From: an uncultured Bdellovibrio sp.
GTDB taxonomy: Bacteria; Bdellovibrionota; Bdellovibrionia; Bdellovibrionales; Bdellovibrionaceae
Reading direction: 5' to 3'
DNA length: 5,297 bases
NCBI GenBank assembly: GCA_937871355.1
Contig: CALMPX010000280.1
Location: forward strand, 1-5,297
Numbering within the stretch: the stretch's first letter is position 1; each line of letters begins with the position of its first letter. This document shows, one piece after another, positions 1 through 5,297 of this stretch. The notes under the pieces are model-generated. The model was not told the origin of the DNA. It worked only from the letters and a program-made list of their open reading frames with translations, and made no database searches. A program made the translations under genes and the position numbers.

Positions 1-629
1 TCAATCAATAGAACAGTGAGCTTGAATTCCGTTTTAATAAATTGAATCAGTTTTTTCAAATCTTCTGTTTCCGAGTGATTCATGCCAGCGGCCGGTTCAT
101 CGAGGATGAGAAGTTTAGGATCCGAAGCTAAAGCGCGCACGATTTCAAGTTTACGTTGAAGTCCATAAGGAAGACTTTTTGAAGGGGTATCGGCTAATTG
201 ATCTAAAGAAAAAATTTTCAATAAAGATAAAGCGCGCGTTCTTAAAGTGGCTTCAATTTCCAAATATTTTTTGGTGCGGAATAAACTGTGGAACCAGCTG
301 TGATCAATTTTTTGTTGTAAAGCAAAGATCACGTTTTCAACTACGGAAAGATTTCCAAAAAGCCGAATGTTTTGAAAGGTTCTGGCGATACCAACTTTGT
401 TCACTTCGTCCGGAGCGAGTTTTAATAAACAAATATCACCTAAATCAATGGATCCGTTATCTGCTTTGTAAAAACCAGAGATAATATTGAACACCGTTGT
501 TTTGCCGGCGCCGTTGGGGCCGATCAAGCCCAGTAATTCATTTTCATAAATTTCAAAAGACACGTTTTGAACGGCTTTGATCCCACCAAAACTGAGGTTC
601 ACATTTTTTAAAGAAAGAATACTTTTCAT
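1..629 (-). CDS. livG: LivG-type ABC transporter ATP-binding protein, 3' end cut by window edge
   Basis: This is an ATPase subunit of the LIV (branched-chain amino acid) importer, acting on the cytoplasmic face of the inner membrane. It starts at the ATG at 627-629 and stays open to position 1, giving 209 codons; full LivG proteins are about 250-260 aa. Visible motifs in order: Walker A GPNGAGKT at residues 37-44, Q-loop glutamine in ARTFQN (Q86), a LivG-style signature LPYGLQRKLEIVRAL at 153-167, Walker B LLILDEP at 173-179 (D177, E178) and the D-loop region AAGMNHSET, where His185 replaces the usual proline. The frame ends at VLLI, just before the expected H-switch histidine. The ATG overlaps the livM stop (ATGA), and a GAAGG Shine-Dalgarno lies 6 nt upstream (636-640), inside livM. 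A livF gene is expected to follow outside the window. The family call is firm; the exact substrate is inferred from context. Confidence 0.95.
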   Translation of the reverse strand, partial: MKSILSLKNVNLSFGGIKAVQNVSFEIYENELLGLIGPNGAGKTTVFNIISGFYKADNGSIDLGDICLLKLAPDEVNKVGIARTFQNIRLFGNLSVVENVIFALQQKIDHSWFHSLFRTKKYLEIEATLRTRALSLLKIFSLDQLADTPSKSLPYGLQRKLEIVRALASDPKLLILDEPAAGMNHSETEDLKKLIQFIKTEFKLTVLLI

Positions 630-1573
630 GGCCGACCTTCTTTTTTAAAAAAAGTCCAAATTTCTTTTTTACCAAAAAGACCTTCAGGGCGAACGATCAT
701 CATGAGAATCAAAAGAATAGGGAACACGATCATACGAACGTCGACCCCGCCAGTGGGAAGACTGCGAAGTAGTTCAGGAAGAACTGTTAAGATGATCGAA
801 GCAATGATGGATCCCGAGATAGAGCCTAATCCACCCAGCACAGTGATAATGAGAATTTGTACAGAAAGAAGGAAGCCAAATGATCCCGGACTGATGTAGC
901 CCATGTTATGGGCGTAGAATCCACCGGCCAGACCACCAAAGAAACTTGAAACCATGAAGGCGATTCTTTTGTTTTTTGCAATCGGAGTTCCCATGACTTC
1001 GGCTGCAATTTCATCTTCGTTGAGCGCCCAAAGATTGCGACCGAACCAAGAAATTTTAAGCGAGTAAAGAACATAAAGAGTGATCAGAACAGCGCCACCT
1101 GTAAATAAATATGCAGTGGTAAAGTCAGGCCATTTAACAATCGCATTGTAGCCACGAGGACCACCAACATGATTCCAATTTAAAAAAATCACTCGGACGA
1201 TTTCCGCAAAACCTAAAGTCACGATCGCAAGATAATCACCTTTAAGTTTAAACGACGGAAGCGAAACCAAGTAGCCGGCAAAGGCTGCGACAACAGCTCC
1301 GATTAAAGCTGTTAACGGAATAAAGTACCATTGGTCATGGAAAACTTCTTTGGTCAAAACAGCAGAAGTATAAGCGCCAACGGCGACGAACCCGGCCGAG
1401 CCTAAAGAAAATTGATTCGCCACTCCTGTGATAAAATTCAAGCTCATGGCCATCATCGAATTAATCAGAAAGCTAATGGCTAAAGCTTGAATGTAAGAGT
1501 TTAAAAAAAAGTTAAGCGCAATTCCCAATCCAACAAAACAAACTAAAAAAATAATTTTTGATTTTAATGACAT
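626..1573 (-). CDS. livM: LivM-type branched-chain amino acid ABC transporter permease
   Basis: This 315-aa inner-membrane permease is one of the two pore subunits of the LIV importer. Hydrophobic segments run through most of the length, roughly at residues 6-24, 27-49, 84-105, 114-132, 156-172, 204-222, 233-268 and 279-294. LivM hallmarks are the block GDYLAIVTLGFAEIVR at 112-127, GGPRG at 137-141, the cytoplasmic loop FGRNLWALNEDEIAAEVMG at 177-195 that should contact the ATPase, LGGLGSISGS at 246-255 and the C-terminal RPEGLFGKKE. The ATG at 1571-1573 lies 3 nt after the livH stop and has only an A-rich GAAAGAA stretch upstream, so it probably relies on translation of livH. The end overlaps the livG start. 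A T7A6 run sits near the 3' end (641-653). Length and motifs are normal for the family. Confidence 0.95.
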   Translation of the reverse strand: MSLKSKIIFLVCFVGLGIALNFFLNSYIQALAISFLINSMMAMSLNFITGVANQFSLGSAGFVAVGAYTSAVLTKEVFHDQWYFIPLTALIGAVVAAFAGYLVSLPSFKLKGDYLAIVTLGFAEIVRVIFLNWNHVGGPRGYNAIVKWPDFTTAYLFTGGAVLITLYVLYSLKISWFGRNLWALNEDEIAAEVMGTPIAKNKRIAFMVSSFFGGLAGGFYAHNMGYISPGSFGFLLSVQILIITVLGGLGSISGSIIASIILTVLPELLRSLPTGGVDVRMIVFPILLILMMIVRPEGLFGKKEIWTFFKKEGRP

Positions 1574-1576
1574 AGA

Positions 1577-2476
1577 TTAGATTTTTTCTTTCGTCGTTTT
1601 GCCTAATAAGCCATTAGGTTTAACTAATAAGATCAGAATCAGAATAAAAAATGATAAAGCTTCACGGAAAGTCGAGGCCCCGTAACCGATCAAATAACAT
1701 TCACCTAATCCCAGTAAGTATCCGCCCAAAACCGCGCCGGGTAAATTTCCAATACCACCAAAAACGGCGGAAACGAATGCTCCCATGCCGATGCGAGCTC
1801 CCATCATAGGATCAATTTTTGGATATTTAGTCGCCACTAAGAAAGCCCCGATGCCAGCTAGTACAGAGCCTACGATGAAAGTGAAAGAGATGATCGAATC
1901 ATTGTTGATGCCCATCAATTTTGCGGCATCTGGTTTTGTGCTGACGGCACGCATAGCGCGACCACGCTGCGTGTAATTAACTAAATAAGTTAAGGCTATA
2001 AGCGAAGCGAAAGTGACGCCGTAAATAAGAAGATCAACGACATTGACTGGAATTTCTAAGAAGTTAAAAAGTTCTTTATTTTCGATCAAGTCAGGAAAAC
2101 TTTTGGGATCGGCTCCAAAAATAATTTGCCCACCGAACTGAAACAAAATACTCACACCTATCGCGGTGATCAGAACGTTGAGTTTATCTGTTTTACGTAA
2201 AGGTTTGTAAGCGAATCGTTCGACAGCAAAACCAACGAGCCCGCATACGATGATCGCCGAAAGAAGACCGATGATAAAATTAAGTGTTGATGGTGTATTC
2301 AGTCCGAAGAAACGAGCCACATAATAAACGGCAAACGCGCCCAGCATGTAAATTTCTGAATGGGCGAAGTTGATCATTTGCAGGATGCCATAAACCATCG
2401 TGTAGCCTAAGGCCACCAGAGCATAAATACTTCCGGTGCTGAGGCCATTTAACGTATGCTGTAGAAATTCTTGCAT
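1577..2476 (-). CDS. livH: LivH-type branched-chain amino acid ABC transporter permease
   Basis: This 299-aa inner-membrane permease is the partner of LivM in the LIV transporter pore. The N-terminus has the LivH pattern GLSTGSIYALVALGYTMVYG (11-30), followed by the family motif NFAHSEIYMLGAF at 36-48, where the usual NFAHGE is NFAHSE. A coupling loop TQRGRAMRAVSTKPDAAKLM lies at 169-188, followed by GAFVSAVFGGIGNLPGAVLGG (232-252, about) and the typical C-terminal end LVKPNGLLGK. About eight hydrophobic segments are visible. The ATG at 2474-2476 follows the livK stop after 3 nt and no Shine-Dalgarno is visible upstream, so translation is probably coupled to livK. The gene stops at 1577-1579, 3 nt before livM. 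Length is close to E. coli LivH (308 aa). Some relatives of this family move amides or urea rather than Leu/Ile/Val, and the sequence alone does not exclude that. Confidence 0.95.
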   Translation of the reverse strand: MQEFLQHTLNGLSTGSIYALVALGYTMVYGILQMINFAHSEIYMLGAFAVYYVARFFGLNTPSTLNFIIGLLSAIIVCGLVGFAVERFAYKPLRKTDKLNVLITAIGVSILFQFGGQIIFGADPKSFPDLIENKELFNFLEIPVNVVDLLIYGVTFASLIALTYLVNYTQRGRAMRAVSTKPDAAKLMGINNDSIISFTFIVGSVLAGIGAFLVATKYPKIDPMMGARIGMGAFVSAVFGGIGNLPGAVLGGYLLGLGECYLIGYGASTFREALSFFILILILLVKPNGLLGKTTKEKI

Positions 2477-2479
2477 TGA

Positions 2480-3613
2480 TTACGGATTTACACTCGTGAT
2501 GAATTTGTAATCTGGACCTACAGTTTTAACCACCACAGCACTTTTGACAGCATTGCGGTTTTCATCCATAGACATTTTTCCAGTCACTCCAGCAAAATCT
2601 TTAATTTTAGAAAGTTCTTCGCGAATTGTTTCGCGATTGAGTTCCTTTGTATTTTTGATGGCTTCAGCCAGCAAGTAAACAGCGTCGTAACCTAAAGCGG
2701 CCATCACATCGGGATCTTCTTTGTGTTTCGCTTTGTAGCTTTTAACGAATTCAACAGTTTTAGGATCCGTCGATTCAGTTGTATAGTGATTAGAGAAGTA
2801 GTGACCATTCATAGCTTCTTTAGCAATTTCGTATAACTTCGGAGAAGACCAGCCATCACCACCTAAAAGAATTTGGGTCATACCTAATTCTTTGAGTTGT
2901 TTCGCTAATAAAGCGACTTCGTTGTAGTAGCCAGGGACAAAGATAGCTTCAGGTTTTTTAGCTTTGATCGCTGTGAGTTGAGATTTGAAATCGATATCAC
3001 CTTCTTGGTAAGAAACGTCCGCGACGATTTCGCCGCCCATTTTTTTAATTTCTTCAGTGAACACGTCAGATAATCCAACCGAGTAATCGCTTTTGACGTC
3101 GCGTAAGATAGCGGCTTTTTTGAATTTTAAATTTTCAGTCATGAATTTGGCCATCACTTTTCCTTGGAAAGGATCGATGAAGCAAGCGCGGAAGATGTAG
3201 TTTCCAACTTTAGTGACATCAGGGTTCGTTGCCGATGGAGATAACATCACAATTTTGTTGGCTTGAGCGATTTGCGCTCCAATTTTTGATTTACCCGAAG
3301 TTGTTTCACCGATGATCGCTAAAACATTATCTTGGCTGACTAAACGGTTAACAACTGCAAGAGTTTCGTCGTTTTCAGATTTGTTGTCGTAATTAATGAG
3401 ATTAATTTTTTTACCGTTGATGCCGCCTTTAGCATTAATTTCTTCCACGGCCATTTCAATCCCTTGTTTTTGTAAAATACCAAATGAACCCGTGGCTCCG
3501 GTGTTTGAGCTGTAAGAGCCTAAAAGAATTTCATTGTCGTTGGCTTTTTTAGTACAAGACGTGATAGTTGCAACCACTAACAAAGACGAAACTAAAGATA
3601 AAAATCTTTTCAT
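2480..3613 (-). CDS. livK: LivK/LivJ-type amino acid-binding lipoprotein (periplasmic-binding protein type 1 fold)
   Basis: This 377-aa substrate-binding protein would capture the amino acid and deliver it to LivH/LivM. The N-terminus is a lipoprotein signal: K2 R3, a hydrophobic stretch through about residue 18, then the lipobox ITSC with Cys20 as the expected lipidated residue. The mature part shows the Peripla_BP_6 family layout: GIEMAVEEINAKGGINGKKI at 51-70, a first-lobe ligand loop with LSPSATNP at 124-131, SDYSVG at 175-180, VPGYYNE at 226-232, GGDGWSSP at 251-258 and GYDAVYLLAEAI at 308-319. Asp253 lies where the E. coli proteins have a ligand-binding Glu. Apart from Cys20 only Cys144 is present, so the disulfide known from E. 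coli LivJ cannot form. The ATG at 3611-3613 has an ACAGGAG ribosome-binding site 6 nt upstream. Substrate is inferred from gene context; LivJ or another amino acid/amide-binding member is possible. Confidence 0.92.
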   Translation of the reverse strand: MKRFLSLVSSLLVVATITSCTKKANDNEILLGSYSSNTGATGSFGILQKQGIEMAVEEINAKGGINGKKINLINYDNKSENDETLAVVNRLVSQDNVLAIIGETTSGKSKIGAQIAQANKIVMLSPSATNPDVTKVGNYIFRACFIDPFQGKVMAKFMTENLKFKKAAILRDVKSDYSVGLSDVFTEEIKKMGGEIVADVSYQEGDIDFKSQLTAIKAKKPEAIFVPGYYNEVALLAKQLKELGMTQILLGGDGWSSPKLYEIAKEAMNGHYFSNHYTTESTDPKTVEFVKSYKAKHKEDPDVMAALGYDAVYLLAEAIKNTKELNRETIREELSKIKDFAGVTGKMSMDENRNAVKSAVVVKTVGPDYKFITSVNP

Positions 3614-3619
3614 GTAAAA

Positions 3620-3626
3620 CTCCTGT
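3620..3626 (-). promoter_or_regulatory. Ribosome-binding site of livK
   Basis: ACAGGAG on the minus strand, 6 nt before the livK ATG. It is the only strong Shine-Dalgarno among pfkA, livK, livH and livM. This suggests ribosomes load mainly at livK and continue into livH and livM. Confidence 0.8.
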
Positions 3627-3658
3627 TTATTTAAAACTAAACTTCTATAAAACTGTAG

Positions 3659-4636
3659 TTAAACAGATAGCATTCTGGCTAAATTAATCAAGCTATTATC
3701 GTTTGGTTTTGTATTTTTACTCACTAAATTAAGATCAATTTCGATGAGGCTATTTGATTTAATACCGATCATTAAATTGGATTTTCCATGAATCAAAGCT
3801 TGCACCGCTGCGGCCCCTAACTGAGAGGCTAAAATGCGATCATGAGCCGTCGGGCTTCCACCGCGTTGTTGATGTCCGAGAATGCAAACTTTGGCATCTA
3901 AATTTGACTTAGAACGAATTGCATCAGCCAGATCATAAGCTCTGCCTGGTTTTTGGCCTTCGGCTGTAATGAGAATACTACTGGTTTTTCCTTTGGCTCG
4001 AGACTCTTTGAGGCGATCCACAATTTTATTAACAGTGATCACATTGTCTGGGGTTAAAATTTCTTCGGCTCCGCCAGCCAGTCCCACGTGCGAGGCAATG
4101 AATCCAGAATTTCTTCCCATGACTTCGACGATAAAAATTCGATCATGACTGTCGGCTGTATCGCGAATTTTATCGATGGCATCTAAGGCCGTGTTAAGTG
4201 CTGTATCGAATCCAATCGTGTCGTCAGTGCCGTAAATATCGTTATCAATAGTTCCTGGAATACCGATAACAGGAATGCCGTGTTCTGCATGTAAAGCCTG
4301 AGCTCCCTTGAAAGAGCCGTCTCCACCAATACAAACCAAGCCATCAATATTTGCATTTTTTAAATTTTGCGCGGCCTGAGCTCGAAATTCCGGTTTCATA
4401 AACTCTGAAGAACGCCCGGTTTTTAAAATGGTTCCGCCCCGTTGAATGATGTTGGCCATGTCACGCATTTGAAGGGGGGACATTTTGTTCTCGATCATTC
4501 CCACGTAGCCTTGGTGAATGCCGATCGTTTCGAGATTGTTTGAAACGGCCGTTCTGACTACTGCTCGAATGGCTGCGTTCATTCCCGGAGCATCTCCACC
4601 ACTTGTATAAACACCAATTTTTTTAATATTACTCAT
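3659..4636 (-). CDS. pfkA: ATP-dependent 6-phosphofructokinase
   Basis: This 325-aa cytoplasmic enzyme phosphorylates fructose 6-phosphate to fructose 1,6-bisphosphate, the committed step of glycolysis. It matches E. coli PfkA (320 aa) end to end: SGGDAPGMNAAIR at 12-24, GGDGS at 104-108, the catalytic block PGTIDND at 127-133 with D131 as the proton acceptor, VEVMGR at 170-175 for sugar-phosphate binding and GHQQRGGSP at 254-262. The Gly residues G107 and G128, where PPi-dependent enzymes carry Asp and Lys, point to ATP as donor. R24, R28, K215 and K217 match effector-site residues of bacterial PfkA, so allosteric control is likely. An in-frame GTG at 4685-4687 would add 17 residues, but it lies inside the HU terminator stem and its extension matches nothing in the family. 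The ATG at 4634-4636 is therefore preferred, although no Shine-Dalgarno precedes it. livK follows after 45 nt. Confidence 0.96.
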   Translation of the reverse strand: MSNIKKIGVYTSGGDAPGMNAAIRAVVRTAVSNNLETIGIHQGYVGMIENKMSPLQMRDMANIIQRGGTILKTGRSSEFMKPEFRAQAAQNLKNANIDGLVCIGGDGSFKGAQALHAEHGIPVIGIPGTIDNDIYGTDDTIGFDTALNTALDAIDKIRDTADSHDRIFIVEVMGRNSGFIASHVGLAGGAEEILTPDNVITVNKIVDRLKESRAKGKTSSILITAEGQKPGRAYDLADAIRSKSNLDAKVCILGHQQRGGSPTAHDRILASQLGAAAVQALIHGKSNLMIGIKSNSLIEIDLNLVSKNTKPNDNSLINLARMLSV

Positions 4637-4642
4637 CGATCT

Positions 4643-4671
4643 ATTTAAGCAGACTTCGACTGAAGAGTTAA
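4643..4671 (-). promoter_or_regulatory. Candidate pfkA promoter
   Basis: On the minus strand TTAACT (4666-4671, 4 of 6 matches to the -35 consensus) and TTAAAT (4643-4648, 4 of 6 to the -10 consensus) are separated by exactly 17 nt. They sit between the HU terminator and pfkA. The expected start of transcription falls at about 4636, the A of the pfkA ATG. The boxes are only moderate matches in AT-rich DNA, so this is a candidate. Confidence 0.35.
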
Positions 4672-4673
4672 AT

Positions 4674-4706
4674 AAAAAAAGGCTCACTTTTTCAAGTGAG
4701 CCTTTT
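4674..4706 (-). terminator. Intrinsic terminator of the HU gene
   Basis: Read on the minus strand, a perfect 9-bp stem GGCTCACTT / AAGTGAGCC closes on a GAAA tetraloop (4690-4693). It is extended by four A-T pairs and followed directly by seven T residues (4674-4680). It begins 23 nt past the HU stop codon. The plus-strand reading lacks a comparable T-run (TTTTAAAG), so the terminator works mainly for HU transcripts. It should separate HU from pfkA. Confidence 0.93.
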
Positions 4707-4729
4707 AAAGTTAATTAAATAATTAAAAA

Positions 4730-5002
4730 CTATTTAACTAAAGCTTTGAATTCAGCGCCAGCGCGGAATTTAGGAGCCCAAGCAGCTGGAATTTTGATCG
4801 CTTTTCCAGTTTGTGGATTGCGACCTACGCGTGCTTTACGTTTAGCTTTAGTAAATGTACCGAAACCAACTAATTTAACGTCATCACCTTTTTTAACAGT
4901 TTTTTTAACGTTAGTGATGAAGCAATCTACGACTGTTTCACATTGTGCTTTAGACATTTTAGTTTCAGTAGCCATTTTTTCAATAAGTTGCGCTTTGTTC
5001 AT
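4730..5002 (-). CDS. hup: HU-family histone-like DNA-binding protein
   Basis: This 90-aa nucleoid protein is the standard HU length. HU acts as a dimer that binds and bends DNA with little sequence preference and compacts the chromosome. The N-terminal helical part starts MNKAQLIEKMA, followed by VKLVGFGTFTKAKRKARVGR at about 42-61. The DNA-binding arm carries the hallmark GRNPQTGKAIKIP at 60-72, with Pro63 as the DNA-intercalating residue, and the C-terminus is FKALVK. Two features are less common: two cysteines (C21, C27) in the second helix and a Trp at 75 in PAAWAPKFRAG. The ATG at 5000-5002 has a near-ideal AAGGAG site 7 nt upstream. The gene has its own promoter candidate and its own terminator, so it is probably monocistronic. 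The short arm sequence and general features fit HU better than IHF, although IHF-like specificity cannot be excluded from sequence alone. Confidence 0.95.
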   Translation of the reverse strand: MNKAQLIEKMATETKMSKAQCETVVDCFITNVKKTVKKGDDVKLVGFGTFTKAKRKARVGRNPQTGKAIKIPAAWAPKFRAGAEFKALVK

Positions 5003-5008
5003 GGTGTT

Positions 5009-5015
5009 TCTCCTT
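5009..5015 (-). promoter_or_regulatory. Ribosome-binding site of the HU gene
   Basis: AAGGAGA on the minus strand; its AAGGAG core (5010-5015) lies 7 nt before the HU ATG. It is the strongest Shine-Dalgarno in the window, in keeping with an abundant protein, and it confirms the HU start. Confidence 0.88.
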
Positions 5016-5071
5016 CGTGAGAGCGATTATGTTGACGTCCATGTTGTTAATCAATCTTCCTTGATGTGTTT

Positions 5072-5100
5072 ATCAGAATGCATAATTACTCGAACGTCAA
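5072..5100 (-). promoter_or_regulatory. Candidate HU promoter
   Basis: On the minus strand TTGACG (5095-5100, 5 of 6 to the -35 consensus) is followed after exactly 17 nt by TCTGAT (5072-5077, 4 of 6 to the -10 consensus). Transcription would start near 5065 and leave an untranslated leader of about 60 nt. The -35 box is part of a 7-bp inverted repeat (5095-5113). Confidence 0.55.
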
Positions 5101-5113
5101 GATAGGCTTGACG
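5095..5113. repeat. Perfect 7-bp inverted repeat at the HU -35 box
   Basis: CGTCAAG (5095-5101), a 5-nt spacer ATAGG, then CTTGACG (5107-5113). The left arm contains the predicted HU -35 hexamer. A dyad of this size and position could be an operator for a dimeric regulator, possibly HU autoregulation or another factor. No T-run follows, so it is not a terminator. Confidence 0.5.
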
Positions 5114-5297
5114 CTCCGTGGTTCTAAATTCTGAAATGGTTAACTGGTGGGTTTTTCGTGAGGCTATCAAGTGCTAGTTAGATGATATTTAACACTCGAA
5201 ACAACAATATTTCGTTTGTATAGCAGAGCCATTTTAATGGTCTACGCTGTTTGATTGTGTAAAAGTTGATGATACCATTTTGCCGTTACAAATTCCG
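5114..5297. other. Non-coding stretch upstream of HU
   Basis: No convincing gene was found on either strand between the HU promoter region and the right edge; frames are short and interrupted and no tRNA-like fold was recognised. The only structure noted is an imperfect inverted repeat at about 5222-5248, centred on CCATT-TT-AATGG with bulged outer arms AGC/GCT and AGA/TCT. The stretch may be the upstream control region of HU or the flank of a gene beyond the window. Confidence 0.5.

Noticed and set aside
179..484. 101-codon plus-strand open frame
   Set aside because: It lies wholly opposite livG, which has clear ATPase motifs, and its translation has no recognisable features.
826..1074. 82-codon minus-strand open frame inside livM
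   Set aside because: It is an alternative frame of livM and has no independent start signal or domain.
3614..3710. Possible livK promoter (TTGATT then TATCTG at the pfkA end)
   Set aside because: Spacing is 16 nt and the -10 match is only 3 of 6, which is no better than chance in this AT-rich DNA.
4637..4687. 17-residue N-terminal extension of PfkA from a GTG at 4685-4687
   Set aside because: It begins inside the HU terminator stem, has no Shine-Dalgarno, and its residues match nothing at the start of PfkA proteins. The ATG at 4634-4636 gives the normal family start.
4746..5105. 119-codon plus-strand open frame opposite HU
   Set aside because: It is antisense to the well-supported HU gene and its promoter, with low-complexity composition and no family resemblance.
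5108..5136. Plus-strand promoter using the TTGACG at 5108-5113
   Set aside because: No acceptable -10 box lies at 16-18 nt spacing, and no plus-strand gene follows within the window.

Overview
The window carries six genes, all on the minus strand, so transcription runs from high to low coordinates. In that order they are a HU-family DNA-binding protein, an ATP-dependent 6-phosphofructokinase (pfkA), and a LIV-type branched-chain amino acid ABC transporter: a lipoprotein binding protein (livK), two permeases (livH, livM) and the first 209 codons of an ATPase (livG), which runs off the left edge. A second ATPase (livF) would be expected just beyond position 1. No mobile elements, CRISPR arrays, tRNA or rRNA genes were seen. 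The other open frames of any size lie on top of these genes in other frames.

The base composition is moderately AT-rich, with long A and T runs. The binding protein has a lipoprotein signal. The HU C-terminal half (a Trp in IPAAWAPKFRAG) and the AT-leaning codon use resemble what I recall of Bdellovibrionota (Bdellovibrio/Pseudobdellovibrio-like predators). That assignment is an impression from memory, not a search result.

Region by region: 5003-5297 is a non-coding upstream region. It holds a plausible HU promoter (-35 at 5095-5100, -10 at 5072-5077), a perfect 7-bp dyad that includes the -35 box, and a strong Shine-Dalgarno. HU (4730-5002) is followed by a strong minus-strand intrinsic terminator (4674-4706). 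pfkA then starts only about 38 nt past the terminator T-run, apparently without a Shine-Dalgarno, and a candidate promoter is placed so that its transcript could begin at the ATG itself. pfkA ends 45 nt before livK with no terminator visible, so pfkA and liv may share transcripts. livK has a good Shine-Dalgarno. livH and livM follow after 3-nt gaps with poor ribosome-binding sites, and livG overlaps the livM stop as ATGA, which is the usual picture of a translationally coupled operon.

The transporter genes make one machine: LivK captures the amino acid outside the inner membrane, LivH and LivM form the pore, and LivG (with the off-window LivF) powers import by ATP hydrolysis. PfkA runs the committed step of glycolysis, and its link to liv is positional only. 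I see no clearly novel system here. The points worth a second look are regulatory: the HU dyad, a small overlapping leader ORF, the possible leaderless pfkA start, and a homopolymer tract at the livM/livG junction.
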